Counted from the first letter of the stretch, positions 8,371-16,998 are shown. The stretch is 64,000 bases of DNA from Cribrihabitans marinus (GCF_900109035.1 NZ_FNYD01000007.1:204617-268616), one strand, 5' to 3'. Numbers and translations: made by a program. The notes: a model not told the origin generated them from the letters alone.

Positions 8371-9591
8371 TCACCCCACGACGTTGAACTCGGGCCCGTA
8401 GGGATAGCCGGTGATGTTCTCGTTGCCGTCCTCGGTGATGATCAGGATGTCATGCTCGCGATAGCCTCCCGCGCCCGGCTTGCCATCGGCAATGGTCAGC
8501 ATCGGCTCCATCGAGATCACCATGCCCGGCTCCAGCACCGTGTCGATATCCTCGCGCAGCTCCAGCCCCGCCTCGCGGCCATAGAAATGCGACAGCACGC
8601 CAAAGGAGTGGCCATAGCCGAAGGTCCGGTATTGCAGCAAGTCACGCTCGGCGAAGAAGTCGTTGATCCTGTGCGTCACCTCGGCACAGCTGATCCCCGG
8701 CTTCAGCAGGCTCATGCCATATTCATGGGCGCTGACATTGGCCTCCCAGATCTTCAGGCTGGCGGCGTCCACCTCGCCCACGAACAGGGTGCGTTCCAGC
8801 GCGGTGTAGTAGCCAGAGATCATCGGAAAGGTGTTCAGAGACAGGATGTCGCCGCGTTGCAGCCTGCGTCCGGTGACCGGGTTGTGGGCGCCGTCGGTAT
8901 TGATGCCCGACTGGAACCAGACCCAGCTGTCGCGGTATTCCGCGTCGGGAAACCGCCTGGCGATCTCCAGTTCCATCGCGTCCCGCCCGGCCATCGCCAC
9001 GTCGATCTCGCGCACGCCCTCCTTGACCGCCTCGCGGATGGCATAGCCGCCGACATCGGCCACCTGCGCGCCGTGACGGATCAGCGCGATCTCGGCCGGC
9101 GACTTCATCATCCGCTGGCGCATCGTGGTCTCGCAGAGATCCACCATCGTCGCGGGCTTGAGGAAATCCTCCAGCTTGTCGCGCTGCATCAGGGTCAGGT
9201 GATCGCCCTCGTACCCGATCACCGCGCCCTCGCCGGTGACCGAGCGGATCGCCCGCCAGTAATTGTCGCGGGTCCAGTCGGTATAGGTGATGTTGTCGCC
9301 GTGACAGCGCCGCCAGGGTTGCCCGGCGTCGATCCCGGCGCTGATCGTCACGCTCTCGCGCGCCGTGACGACCAACCCATAGGGCCGCCCGAAGGAACAA
9401 TACAGAAAGCCCGAGTAATAGGCGATGTTGTGCATCGAGGTGAACACGGCGGCGGTGACGCTCAGCGCCTCCATCCGATCGCGCAGCCCGGCAAGGCGGG
9501 CCTCGTATTCCTCGGGCGGGAATGGCAGCGTGGCTTTCTGGCCGTTGTGATAGCGGTAGAATTCCGGACGGGGTGTGAACATTGCGGTCAT
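8371..9591 (-). CDS. Creatinase (creatine amidinohydrolase)
   Basis: 406 residues, close to the 403-aa length of Pseudomonas creatinase and collinear with it throughout. Shared blocks include FTSxHNIxYYSxFLYCSFGRPY, GQPWRR, DNIxYTDWxRDNY and FGYGHSFG. The enzyme hydrolyses creatine to sarcosine and urea using a metal-free pita-bread (M24) fold. Residues matching the known catalytic His and two Glu are present in NTDGAHNPV, YTALERTLF and VISMEPM. Starts at the ATG at 9591; a second Met three codons later is possible. It is divergent from the gabD-like gene across a 274-nt control region. No sarcosine oxidase or creatininase is nearby. Cytoplasmic. Confidence 0.88.
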   Translation of the reverse strand: MTAMFTPRPEFYRYHNGQKATLPFPPEEYEARLAGLRDRMEALSVTAAVFTSMHNIAYYSGFLYCSFGRPYGLVVTARESVTISAGIDAGQPWRRCHGDNITYTDWTRDNYWRAIRSVTGEGAVIGYEGDHLTLMQRDKLEDFLKPATMVDLCETTMRQRMMKSPAEIALIRHGAQVADVGGYAIREAVKEGVREIDVAMAGRDAMELEIARRFPDAEYRDSWVWFQSGINTDGAHNPVTGRRLQRGDILSLNTFPMISGYYTALERTLFVGEVDAASLKIWEANVSAHEYGMSLLKPGISCAEVTHRINDFFAERDLLQYRTFGYGHSFGVLSHFYGREAGLELREDIDTVLEPGMVISMEPMLTIADGKPGAGGYREHDILIITEDGNENITGYPYGPEFNVVG

Positions 9592-9762
9592 GTGACCCTC
9601 CTTCGCAAAGAAAGGTCCCGGCGTTCAGGACGGTTTTTGATAGGGGCGCATGCCGCGCGGCATGAGGCGACGCCATCGCCGTGCCCGAATATCCCATGCG
9701 CCAAAGCCGCGTTTCGATCAAGGAAAAAGTCGGGCCGGCCATCGGTGGCGCCGCTCAGGAGC

Positions 9763-9774
9763 ATTTGATCAAAT
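9763..9774. promoter_or_regulatory. Candidate operator palindrome ATTTGATCAAAT
   Basis: Perfect 12-bp palindrome in the divergent region between creatinase (minus) and the aldehyde dehydrogenase (plus), 91 nt before the latter's start. It is AT-rich against a GC-rich background. Position suggests a regulator site for one or both genes; the regulator is not identified. Confidence 0.4.
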
Positions 9775-9865
9775 AGCGATTGATTCTCCGCCGGGACTGA
9801 CCCTACACATCCAGCAGGGCGCCGGTCTGTCCGCGCCCCGACCGTTTTCAACCGGAGGATACCCG

Positions 9866-11341
9866 ATGCTGGACGCACCGACCGACCTGAAATCCCTGCT
9901 CAAGGACCCGTCGCTGCTGGTGACGCAAGGCTATGTCGGCGGCCAGTGGACCGACGGCGAGAACGGCCGTTTCGACGTGACAAACCCGGCCCGCGGCGAC
10001 GTGGTGGCGCAGGTCGCCGATCTCAGCCGCGCTCAGGTGGCCAAGGCGATCGCCGCCGCCGCAAAGGCGCAGAAGGACTGGGCCGCCTGGACCGGCAAGG
10101 AACGCGCCGCCGTGTTGCGCCGCTGGTTCGACCTGATGATGGAGAACCAGGACGACCTGGGCACGATCCTCACCGCCGAGCAGGGCAAGCCGCTGGCCGA
10201 GGCGAAGGGCGAGATCGCCTATGGCGCGTCCTTCATCGAGTTCTTCGGCGAAGAGGCCAAGCGGGTCTATGGCGAGATGATTCCCGGCCACCAGCGCGAC
10301 AAGCGCATCATGGTGCTGAAACAGCCCATCGGCGTGGCCGCCTCGATCACGCCGTGGAACTTCCCCAACGCGATGATCACCCGCAAGGCCGGCCCGGCGC
10401 TGGCCGCCGGCTGTTCCTTCGTCGCCCGCCCCGCCGCCGAAACCCCGCTCTCGGCGCTGGTGCTGGCGGAACTGGCGCATCGCGCCGGCATCCCGGCCGG
10501 CGTGTTCAACGTGGTGCCCTCGTCGCGCTCGTCCGAGGTGGGCAAGGAATTCTGCGAGAACCCGGCGGTGCGCAAGCTCACCTTCACCGGCTCGACCGAG
10601 GTGGGGCGCATCCTGCTGCGCCAGGCCGCCGACCAGGTGATGAAATGCTCGATGGAACTGGGCGGCAACGCGCCCTTCATCGTCTTCGACGACGCCGATC
10701 TGGATGCCGCCGTCGAGGGTGCGATGATGTGCAAGTTCCGCAACAACGGCCAAACCTGCGTCTGCGCCAACCGCATCTACGTGCAGGCCGGGGTCTATGA
10801 CGCCTTCGCCGAAAAACTGAAGGCAGCGGTCGAAAAGCTCAACGTGGGCGACGGGCTGGCCGAGGGCACGACCACCGGTCCGCTGATCAACAAGGACGCG
10901 GTCGAAAAGGTGCAGGAGCATATCGAGGACGTCACAAACAAGGGCGGCAACGTAGTGACCGGCGGGCTGCCGCACGATCTGGGCGGCACCTTCTTCCAGC
11001 CCACGATCGTCACCGGCGTCACCCAGGACATGAAGGTCGCGACCGAGGAAACCTTCGGCCCCCTCGCGCCGCTCTTCAAGTTCGAGGACGAGGACTCGGT
11101 GATCGAGATGGCCAATGACACGATCTTCGGCCTGGCCGCGTATTTCTACGCCAAGGACCTGTCGCGCGTCTACAAGGTCGCCGAAGCGCTGGAATACGGC
11201 ATCGTCGGCGTGAACACCGGGATCATCTCGACCGAGCTCGGGCCCTTCGGCGGCGTCAAACAGTCCGGCCTTGGCCGGGAAGGCAGCCATCACGGGATCG
11301 AGGATTACCTCGAAATGAAATACGTCTGCCTGTCGGTCTGA
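9866..11341 (+). CDS. gabD: NAD(P)+-dependent succinate-semialdehyde dehydrogenase (GabD-like)
   Basis: 491 residues, the usual GabD length. Catalytic Cys in NGQTCVCANRI, general-base Glu in MELGGNAPFIVFDDADL, and the family-typical PWNFPNAMITRK and GPFGGVKQSGLGREG blocks identify it as class I GabD rather than a general aldehyde dehydrogenase. It oxidises succinate semialdehyde to succinate in the cytoplasm, feeding the TCA cycle. Start chosen at the ATG at 9866, where GGAGG lies 7 nt upstream; the frame is open for about 72 codons further upstream but that part looks non-coding. Divergent from creatinase, so a shared nitrogen-source regulon is possible. Confidence 0.87.
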   Translation: MLDAPTDLKSLLKDPSLLVTQGYVGGQWTDGENGRFDVTNPARGDVVAQVADLSRAQVAKAIAAAAKAQKDWAAWTGKERAAVLRRWFDLMMENQDDLGTILTAEQGKPLAEAKGEIAYGASFIEFFGEEAKRVYGEMIPGHQRDKRIMVLKQPIGVAASITPWNFPNAMITRKAGPALAAGCSFVARPAAETPLSALVLAELAHRAGIPAGVFNVVPSSRSSEVGKEFCENPAVRKLTFTGSTEVGRILLRQAADQVMKCSMELGGNAPFIVFDDADLDAAVEGAMMCKFRNNGQTCVCANRIYVQAGVYDAFAEKLKAAVEKLNVGDGLAEGTTTGPLINKDAVEKVQEHIEDVTNKGGNVVTGGLPHDLGGTFFQPTIVTGVTQDMKVATEETFGPLAPLFKFEDEDSVIEMANDTIFGLAAYFYAKDLSRVYKVAEALEYGIVGVNTGIISTELGPFGGVKQSGLGREGSHHGIEDYLEMKYVCLSV

Positions 11342-11388
11342 CCCCGACCGAATGAAGACTGCCGGCCGGATGTGGTAAGGATTCCTTG

Positions 11389-11420
11389 TTCATCTGGCCG
11401 GAAAATACCTCGGGCGAGGC
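11389..11420. repeat. Dispersed intergenic motif, variant copy
   Basis: Plus strand reads TTCATCTGGCCGGAAAATACC then TCGGGCGAGGCG, between convergent gabD and the DHFR-like gene. The T tract is lost but both ends of the motif and the GC-rich continuation remain. Confidence 0.5.
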
Positions 11421-11458
11421 GCCCGAAACGGGCGACGGGGGCAGCGCCTCCGCACCGC

Positions 11459-11998
11459 TCAGCCCGGGTGCCGCACTGCGTATTCCTGGTAGGCATATCC
11501 GCCCTCGAAGACCCGGCTCACCTCGCAGGTCAGGCGCGGGGCGGAACCCGCCCCGGCAAACAGCGGCGTGCCGCCCCGCAGCAGGATCGGCGCCCGCTTG
11601 AGGCGCAGCCGATCGATCTCGCCCCGTGCCAGAAGCGACCCGGCAAACCGGCCGCCACCGCACAGGTAGATCGGGCCGGAACTCATCTGTCGCAGCGCCG
11701 CCAGCACGTCCCGGCCGTCGCCGCGCACCAGTTCGACCTGGCGATCGGGCGGCAGGTCCAGGCTGTCCGAGAACACCAGCGTCCGCATGGATGGATAGGG
11801 GTTCTGGCCCGGCGTCAGGTCAAAGCGATGGCCGAACTCGTAGGTGGCCCGACCCATGATTGCGCAGGCATAGGCGACCAGCCGCGCCATATAGGCCTCG
11901 ACGACCTCGCCTTCCCGGGCAAAGCCCGAGATGTCCCCTCCGGGACCGGCGATGAAACCGTCGACCGACACGGCGACGTCATAGATGATGGATTGCAT
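11459..11998 (-). CDS. Dihydrofolate reductase-like (RibD C-terminal domain) protein
   Basis: 179 residues from the ATG at 11998. The N-terminus (YDVAVSVDGFIAGPGGD) and the pattern IMGRATYEFG ... YLCGGGRFAGSLL are typical of the RibD-C/YyaP-type branch of DHFR-fold, NADPH-binding reductases. The length equals family members acting as stand-alone proteins. Substrate is not known for this branch; it is unlikely to be the essential folate enzyme. Cytoplasmic. Monocistronic, convergent with gabD, with about 240 nt of apparently empty DNA upstream. Confidence 0.8.
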   Translation of the reverse strand: MQSIIYDVAVSVDGFIAGPGGDISGFAREGEVVEAYMARLVAYACAIMGRATYEFGHRFDLTPGQNPYPSMRTLVFSDSLDLPPDRQVELVRGDGRDVLAALRQMSSGPIYLCGGGRFAGSLLARGEIDRLRLKRAPILLRGGTPLFAGAGSAPRLTCEVSRVFEGGYAYQEYAVRHPG

Positions 11999-12240
11999 GG
12001 GGTGCTCCGATGGCAAGCGTTCCGAATGGCCTTGCGGGCCGGATTGGGCGGGAACTTACTTGATCACCGGTTGGGCACTCCTGATTTGCTCGTGGAATCC
12101 TGCCATATCGGCGGCGGATCCGGCAAGCAAATCCGCCCCGTGTCTGGAGGGGCACGGGGCGGCGCGATAACCGAGGGACTTGGCGACTATCGCGTTGCAC
12201 TCACGGGACCGGAGATCGGCCCGGCCCCGCAAGATGGAAG

Positions 12241-12708
12241 TCAGTTCACCGACTTCGATTCCACCAGGTTCGCGGAGTCGGGTTGCGACGTGGCGATCTC
12301 GATCCGGCGCGGCTTCAGCGCCTCGGGCACCTCGCGCTTGAGGTCGATATGCAGCATGCCGTTCTCGTGGCTGGCGCCGGTCACGCGCACGTGGTCGGCC
12401 AGGGTGAACCGGCGCTCGAAGGCGCGGGTGGCGATGCCGCGGTGCAGATAGGTCCGCTCTTCGTCCTCCTCGGCCTTGCGGGCCGACACGACGAGGGCGT
12501 TTTCCTTGACCTCGACCGAAAGGTCGCTTTCGGTAAAGCCGGCCACGGCAATCGAGATGCGGTAGCTGTCGGCGTCGGTCTTCTCGATGTTGTAGGGCGG
12601 ATAGCTGGGCTGTGCCATGTCACTGGTCATGACCCGGTCCATCAGATCGGCGATCTGGTCGAAGCCGATGGTTGCACGGTGCAGCGGTGCAAAATCAAAG
12701 TGTCGCAT
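12241..12708 (-). CDS. Small heat-shock protein, Hsp20/IbpA family
   Basis: 155 residues. Central alpha-crystallin domain at about 35-130 with YRISIAVAGFTESDLSVEVKENALVV and the C-terminal-domain motif GMLHIDLKREVPEALKPRRIEI. The tail contains the I-x-I-type patch RRIEIA used for oligomer assembly. It is an ATP-independent holdase binding unfolding proteins in the cytoplasm. Start chosen at the ATG at 12708, giving the usual IbpA beginning MRHFDFAPLHRATIGFDQI. Upstream lie a sigma-32-type promoter and a hairpin that would mask the ribosome-binding site, so heat control at two levels is expected. Confidence 0.92.
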   Translation of the reverse strand: MRHFDFAPLHRATIGFDQIADLMDRVMTSDMAQPSYPPYNIEKTDADSYRISIAVAGFTESDLSVEVKENALVVSARKAEEDEERTYLHRGIATRAFERRFTLADHVRVTGASHENGMLHIDLKREVPEALKPRRIEIATSQPDSANLVESKSVN

Positions 12709-12709
12709 G

Positions 12710-12742
12710 TGTCTTGTATCCTCTTCATTCGAGCGATTGACA
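12710..12742 (-). promoter_or_regulatory. ROSE-like RNA thermometer hairpin
   Basis: Immediately before the hsp20 start the transcript can fold as AUC-g-CUC / GAGGAU with a single bulged G and loop GAAUGAA, extended by UGUC/GACA pairing next to the AUG. The UCGCU-AGGA pairing with a bulged G is the hallmark of ROSE thermometers. The Shine-Dalgarno AGGA is fully sequestered. Confidence 0.65.
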
Positions 12743-12810
12743 ATGAGCCCTCCGTCAGGACGGGCATCGGTCTTGTGCCGGACCCCGAAAGTGGCGATCC
12801 GACACCGCAA

Positions 12811-12839
12811 AAATGGGAGGCGCGAAACCCGGTTTCAAG
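12811..12839 (-). promoter_or_regulatory. RpoH (sigma-32) type promoter for hsp20
   Basis: Minus strand: -35 CTTGAAA (12839-12833), 14-nt spacer, -10 TCCCATTT (12818-12811), against the consensus CTTGAAA-N11-16-CCCCATnT. The -35 overlaps the stop codon of the upstream protease gene. It predicts a leader of about 95 nt ending in the ROSE-like hairpin. Confidence 0.75.
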
Positions 12840-13647
12840 ACCCTCCGGGGCGCACGAACTTGGCCCCCGCGGTGCTCCGCCCGCTGCCGGCCTGCAACCG
12901 GCGGACACTCGCCCGCGGCGCCGGCGCATCGCGGCGCATCTGGCGTTTCAGCCGGTCGACGATGCCGTCCAGTTCCATACCGTATCCAACCACCCGGCCG
13001 TCGATCTTGCCGCCGGTCGACACCACCGAAAGGATGCGCCCGCGCGTGCCTTCCCGCGCCAGGATCGCGGATCCCGACGAGCCGAAGGTGACGTTGCAAT
13101 CGAACGCCATCAGCCCCTGATCGCGCCACAACAGGCTGCATGACCGCTGACGCGAGATCGCCTCGGTCCGGCCGCGACCATAGGACGACACGCTGACCTC
13201 GCTGCCGCGGAGGTCGCCGGAATGCAGCGCGAAGGGATCGGCCAGCGCGGTGGGAATTGGGGTTTCCAGCCGCATCAGGGCGATGTCCACGCGAATCCGC
13301 TCGGTCGAGATCGCCCCGCGGGCGGCGAATTCGGGTGGCGTCTCGATCTGCACGACCTTGCGGTCGGCAACCGAGACCCCGTCGCGCAGGCCGGCCTGAA
13401 AGAGCACCTGCCCCGGGGCAAAGTGACGGCCCGTCGCGTCGTCGAAGGCGCAATGCGCGGCGGTCAGCACCAGGTCGGGGGCGATCAGGGTTCCGGTGCA
13501 GATCCCTCCGCCGTTCAGGTTCAGGCGCCCCACCGCCTCCCATCCGAACAGGTCGTCGCGGTCGGTCAGGCGGCGCAGGCCGCTGTTCTGGGCTGCAACC
13601 GGCAGCGCGATGACCAGCGCCAGGGCAAATGCGGTCAAGGTCTTCAT
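12835..13647 (-). CDS. Secreted trypsin-like serine protease, paralogue 2
   Basis: 270 residues. Signal peptide MKTLTAFALALVIALPVAAQ, then an S1 chymotrypsin-fold domain with His in LTAAHC, Asp in RVDIALMRLE and Ser in FGSSGSAIL, so the triad is intact. The short length and single cysteine pair near the His match small bacterial V8/trypsin-like proteases of roseobacters. Exported to the periplasm or beyond. Its ATG overlaps the TGA of the upstream protease by 4 nt, and both are 270 aa and end in AKFVRP, which marks a tandem duplication. The stop codon is embedded in the hsp20 promoter. Confidence 0.85.
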   Translation of the reverse strand: MKTLTAFALALVIALPVAAQNSGLRRLTDRDDLFGWEAVGRLNLNGGGICTGTLIAPDLVLTAAHCAFDDATGRHFAPGQVLFQAGLRDGVSVADRKVVQIETPPEFAARGAISTERIRVDIALMRLETPIPTALADPFALHSGDLRGSEVSVSSYGRGRTEAISRQRSCSLLWRDQGLMAFDCNVTFGSSGSAILAREGTRGRILSVVSTGGKIDGRVVGYGMELDGIVDRLKRQMRRDAPAPRASVRRLQAGSGRSTAGAKFVRPGGS

Positions 13648-14456
13648 GGCCGGACGAACTTCGCGCCGGTCCTGTTGCGCGCGCCTCCGACTGTGATCCG
13701 GTTGGTGCGCGGTGCGGGCTCCTGGAATACGCCATGCCCTGCGGCCAGTTCGGCCCTGAGAAGCACCAGCGACTGTTCCAGCGCCGTGCCCAGCGCCACG
13801 CGGGTTCCCTGCACCTCGGCCTTGGCCGAGACAACCGAGACGATCCGCGGCGCGCCGCTTTCGTATGAGAAGATCGGCGCGCCCGAGGAGCCGAAATCGA
13901 CATCGCAGGACATCACCAGCACGCCCTGCTGGCGCGCCATCACCCCGCAGACTTCCTGAAGCGAGGGCGCCTCCGACCGGTCGAGCGCATAGGACACGAC
14001 GCCGACCTGGTCGCCCTTGTGCGGGCGCGGGCCGGTCTGAAACGGGATCACCATGGTGTTGCGGATCGGCTGGTCCAGCTCGAGCAGCGCCACGTCGTTG
14101 CGCACCCGCTCGGTCGAGGCCGCGCCGCCATAGGCATAGTCGGGATGCACCACCGCGCGGCGGATGTTGCGATAGGCCGACGCGCTGCCGCGCCGCCAGC
14201 CGGCCAGGAACTCGATCCGCGCGGGGTCGATCCGCTGCGTCGTGGCCTTGTCGAAAAGGCAATGCGCTGCGGTCAGGACAAGGTCGGGGGCAATCAGTGA
14301 CCCGGTGCAGAATCCCGTCCCGTCGATATCCAGGCGCCCGACGCCCATCCATTCGCGCCCGGAATCCATTGTCTCCAGGCTTTGCAGGCGGCTGTCCTGT
14401 GCCGCGGCCGCCGCCGGCAGAAGGGCCAGCAGGCACATCATAAACACTTTCCGCAC
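13644..14456 (-). CDS. Secreted trypsin-like serine protease, paralogue 1
   Basis: 270 residues from a GTG at 14456 with GGAGGGG 4 nt upstream; this start yields the signal peptide RKVFMMCLLALLPAAAAAQ, whereas later ATGs would shorten it. Triad residues: His in LTAAHC, Asp in VRNDVALLELD, Ser in FGSSGAPIF. The segment CTGSLIAPDLVLTAAHC is nearly identical to that of the downstream paralogue (CTGTLIAPDLVLTAAHC). Substrate unknown; a role in envelope protein quality control would fit the neighbouring heat-shock gene but is inference. Confidence 0.83.
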   Translation of the reverse strand: MRKVFMMCLLALLPAAAAAQDSRLQSLETMDSGREWMGVGRLDIDGTGFCTGSLIAPDLVLTAAHCLFDKATTQRIDPARIEFLAGWRRGSASAYRNIRRAVVHPDYAYGGAASTERVRNDVALLELDQPIRNTMVIPFQTGPRPHKGDQVGVVSYALDRSEAPSLQEVCGVMARQQGVLVMSCDVDFGSSGAPIFSYESGAPRIVSVVSAKAEVQGTRVALGTALEQSLVLLRAELAAGHGVFQEPAPRTNRITVGGARNRTGAKFVRP

Positions 14457-14530
14457 AAACCCCTCCACGCCCTGATCGCCACCCGCTTCTAGAAAGAGCA
14501 TTGGGCAAAAATGCGGCAATGCCGAGGCAT

Positions 14531-15853
14531 TCAGCGCAGGATCGGCACCGTTGATGCGGAATTGTCGCGGCCCGACAGCGCCGGGGGCACCGGCCCGCCG
14601 CTGGCCCAATCGAGCAGTTCAACCGTATGAACCACCGGCACCGCCGTTCCCGATCCGATCTGCATCATGCAGCCGATATTGCCCGCCGCGATCACGTCCG
14701 GGGCCTTCGCCTCCAGCGTCCGGACCTTGCGCGTCTTCAGCTTGGCCGAGATCTCGGGCTGCATCAGGTTGTAGGTGCCCGCGCTGCCGCAGCACAGGTG
14801 GCTGTCGGCCGGCTCGACCACCGTGAAACCGGCGCGTTTCAGCAGGTCCTTAGGAAAGGTCTTGATCTTCTGCCCGTGCTGCAGCGAACAGGCCGCGTGA
14901 TAGGCCACCGTCAGTCCTTGATCGGTGCCTTCGGGCAGGTCCAGCCGCATCAGCAGCTCGCTCACGTCCAGCGCGATCTCCGACACCCTTTTCGCATCCT
15001 CCGCCAGGGCATCGGCACGGAACATGTGCCCGTAATCCTTCACCGTCGTGCCGCAGCCGCTGGTGTTGATGACGACGGCATCCAGCCCCGCGCCGTCCAT
15101 CTCGCGGGTCCAGGCGCGGATGTTCTTCGCGGCCGTCTCGTGCGCCTCCGAGGTCTTGCCCATGTGATGGGTCAGCGCGCCGCAGCAGCCCGCGCCTTCG
15201 GCCACCACCACCTCGCAGCCCAGCCGCCGCAGCAGGCGGATGGTGGCGTCGTTGATGTCGGTGTTCAGCGCCTTTTGCGCACAGCCCGTCATCAGCGCCA
15301 CCCGCATCCGCCGCGCGCCCTGCGGGGCAAAGCTCTGCGGATCGTCGTTGCGGCTGACCGGCGGGATCTGCCTGGGCGCCATCTCGAGCATCGCGCGCAG
15401 CCGGGCATCGGGCATCCAGCCCTTGAACGGGCGGGCCAGCTTGGCCCCCAGCATCGCCAGCCGGAACCGCGTCGGATAGGGCAGGATCCGCGCCAGCACC
15501 CAGCGCAGCGCGCGGTCGGACAGCGGCCGCTTGTAGCGCCGCTCGATATAGTCGCGGGCGTGGTCCACCAGATGCATGTAATGCACACCCGAAGGGCAGG
15601 TCGTCATGCAGGCCAGGCAGCTCAGGCAGCGGTCGACATGCTTGACGGTGCGCGCATCCGGCACCCGGTCATTCTCCAGCATGTCCTTCATCAGGTAGAT
15701 CCGCCCGCGCGGGCTGTCCAACTCGTCGCCCAGCACCTGGTAGGTCGGGCAGGTCGCCGTGCAGAACCCGCAATGCACGCAGGAGCGCAGGATCTCGTTG
15801 GCCCGCGCGGTGCCCGGGTCGCGCAACTGCTCTTCGGTGAAATGCGTCTGCAT
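14531..15853 (-). CDS. glcF: Glycolate oxidase iron-sulfur subunit GlcF
   Basis: 440 residues. Two 4Fe-4S motifs near the N-terminus, CVHCGFCTATCP (about 25-36) and CLSCLACMTTCP (about 78-89), then two CCG domains (CAQKALN ... GCCGALTHH and CCGSAGTYNL), the layout of GlcF. It passes electrons from the GlcD/GlcE flavin subunits to the respiratory chain at the inner membrane during oxidation of glycolate to glyoxylate. Starts 3 nt after the glcE stop; last gene of glcDEF. Confidence 0.95.
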   Translation of the reverse strand: MQTHFTEEQLRDPGTARANEILRSCVHCGFCTATCPTYQVLGDELDSPRGRIYLMKDMLENDRVPDARTVKHVDRCLSCLACMTTCPSGVHYMHLVDHARDYIERRYKRPLSDRALRWVLARILPYPTRFRLAMLGAKLARPFKGWMPDARLRAMLEMAPRQIPPVSRNDDPQSFAPQGARRMRVALMTGCAQKALNTDINDATIRLLRRLGCEVVVAEGAGCCGALTHHMGKTSEAHETAAKNIRAWTREMDGAGLDAVVINTSGCGTTVKDYGHMFRADALAEDAKRVSEIALDVSELLMRLDLPEGTDQGLTVAYHAACSLQHGQKIKTFPKDLLKRAGFTVVEPADSHLCCGSAGTYNLMQPEISAKLKTRKVRTLEAKAPDVIAAGNIGCMMQIGSGTAVPVVHTVELLDWASGGPVPPALSGRDNSASTVPILR

Positions 15854-15856
15854 GAC

Positions 15857-16957
15857 CTACCCCATCAATCCCGGATTGAACACGCCCCTGGGGTCGAACC
15901 GCGCCCGCAACCCGGCGCCGATCCTGGCCAGTGGCGCCGGCTCGGGCTGGAACATGCCCAGGCGCGCGCGCGTCTCCGGCGCGCCGCGCACCAGCGTGGC
16001 ATGGCCCGAGAACGCGCCCAGCCGCGCGCGCAGGTCCGTGCCCTCGGGCACACGCGCCCAGATCAGCCCGCCGCCCCAGTCGAACAGCAGCGCCTCGGCC
16101 TGCGCCCGCGCGGCAATGTCCGGGGCATTGCCCGGCTTGACCGAGATCCGCCAGACATCGCCGGGCCGGTCATGAAACGCCGCCACATCCCGCAGGCTCC
16201 GCCACAGCGCGGCGCTGTCATCGGCCCGTGAAACCGTGCCGAACTGGTCCAACAGGGCCTCGAGCCGCCCGGCACGGTAATCGACCGAGGCCGCGAACCC
16301 CTCGACCCGCAGGAGCGCCAGCCCGGCAGCCGGGTCATGGGCCGCCCCCGTGACCTCGAAGGGCGAGCCCAGCGCCGCCGACAAAACCCGCACGGCCGAT
16401 TTGGCATCCGGCACCGCGACCTGCACGGTGGCCTCAGCCTCAGGCACCGGCAACACCTTCAGCGCCACCTCGCTCAGGACGCCCAGCGTGCCCCAGGATC
16501 CGGCCATCAGCTTGACAAGATCATAGCCGGTCACGTTCTTCATCACCCGCCCGCCATTGCGGATCACCTGGCCCGCCCCGTCGACGAAGCGCACGCCCAG
16601 CAGGAAATCGCGGCACGCGCCCACCTGCACCCGGCGCGGCCCCGAGACATTGGCCGCCACCACGCCGCCGATCGTCGGCGCTCCTTCCGTGCCCAGCAAC
16701 CCGCGATGGTCCATCGGCTCGAAGGCCAGCCGCTGGCCCTCTTCCGCCAGCGCCGCCTCGACCTCGGCCACCGGCGTGCCCGCCTGCACCACAAGCGTCA
16801 GCGCCCCCGGCTCGTAGGTCACGATGCCACGCAGGCCGGCGGTGCTCAGAACCGGACCGGTGTCTGCCAGCCGCGTTCCGCCGCCGGCAATCCGCACCGG
16901 CGCATCCTGCGCGGCCACCATCTCGGCCAGTTCGGCCTCGTTCCCGGGTGTCAGCAT
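15857..16957 (-). CDS. glcE: Glycolate oxidase FAD-binding subunit GlcE
   Basis: 366 residues from the ATG at 16957 (E. coli GlcE is about 350). One FAD_binding_4 domain: APVRIAGGGTRL, GTEGAPTIGGVVAANVSGPRRVQ and VMKNVTGYDLVKLMAGSWGTLG are diagnostic. GlcE is the smaller flavin subunit required for glycolate oxidation together with GlcD. The 50-nt gap after glcD contains a GC hairpin and the dispersed GAGTATTT motif, whose AAGATGAAGA end lies where the ribosome-binding site should be, so this motif may supply a weak one. Confidence 0.95.
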   Translation of the reverse strand: MLTPGNEAELAEMVAAQDAPVRIAGGGTRLADTGPVLSTAGLRGIVTYEPGALTLVVQAGTPVAEVEAALAEEGQRLAFEPMDHRGLLGTEGAPTIGGVVAANVSGPRRVQVGACRDFLLGVRFVDGAGQVIRNGGRVMKNVTGYDLVKLMAGSWGTLGVLSEVALKVLPVPEAEATVQVAVPDAKSAVRVLSAALGSPFEVTGAAHDPAAGLALLRVEGFAASVDYRAGRLEALLDQFGTVSRADDSAALWRSLRDVAAFHDRPGDVWRISVKPGNAPDIAARAQAEALLFDWGGGLIWARVPEGTDLRARLGAFSGHATLVRGAPETRARLGMFQPEPAPLARIGAGLRARFDPRGVFNPGLMG

Positions 16958-16998
16958 GTCTTCATCTTTTTCCAAATACTCACGGATGCCGCCGCCAG
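16958..16998. repeat. Dispersed intergenic motif plus hairpin between glcD and glcE
   Basis: Plus strand reads TTCATCTTTTTCCAAATACTC then a GCCGCC/GGCGGC stem. Same orientation and architecture as the copies at 8320 and 45621. Here it sits inside an operon, not after it. Confidence 0.65.

Noticed and set aside
5812..9768. Very long open frame opposite the AAA+ cluster and creatinase (about 1300 codons, plus strand)
   Set aside because: It is antisense to several well-supported genes, is rich in Arg/His/Pro/Gln from GC-skewed third positions, and has no recognisable domain. Similar antisense frames over leuC/leuD and other genes were rejected for the same reason.
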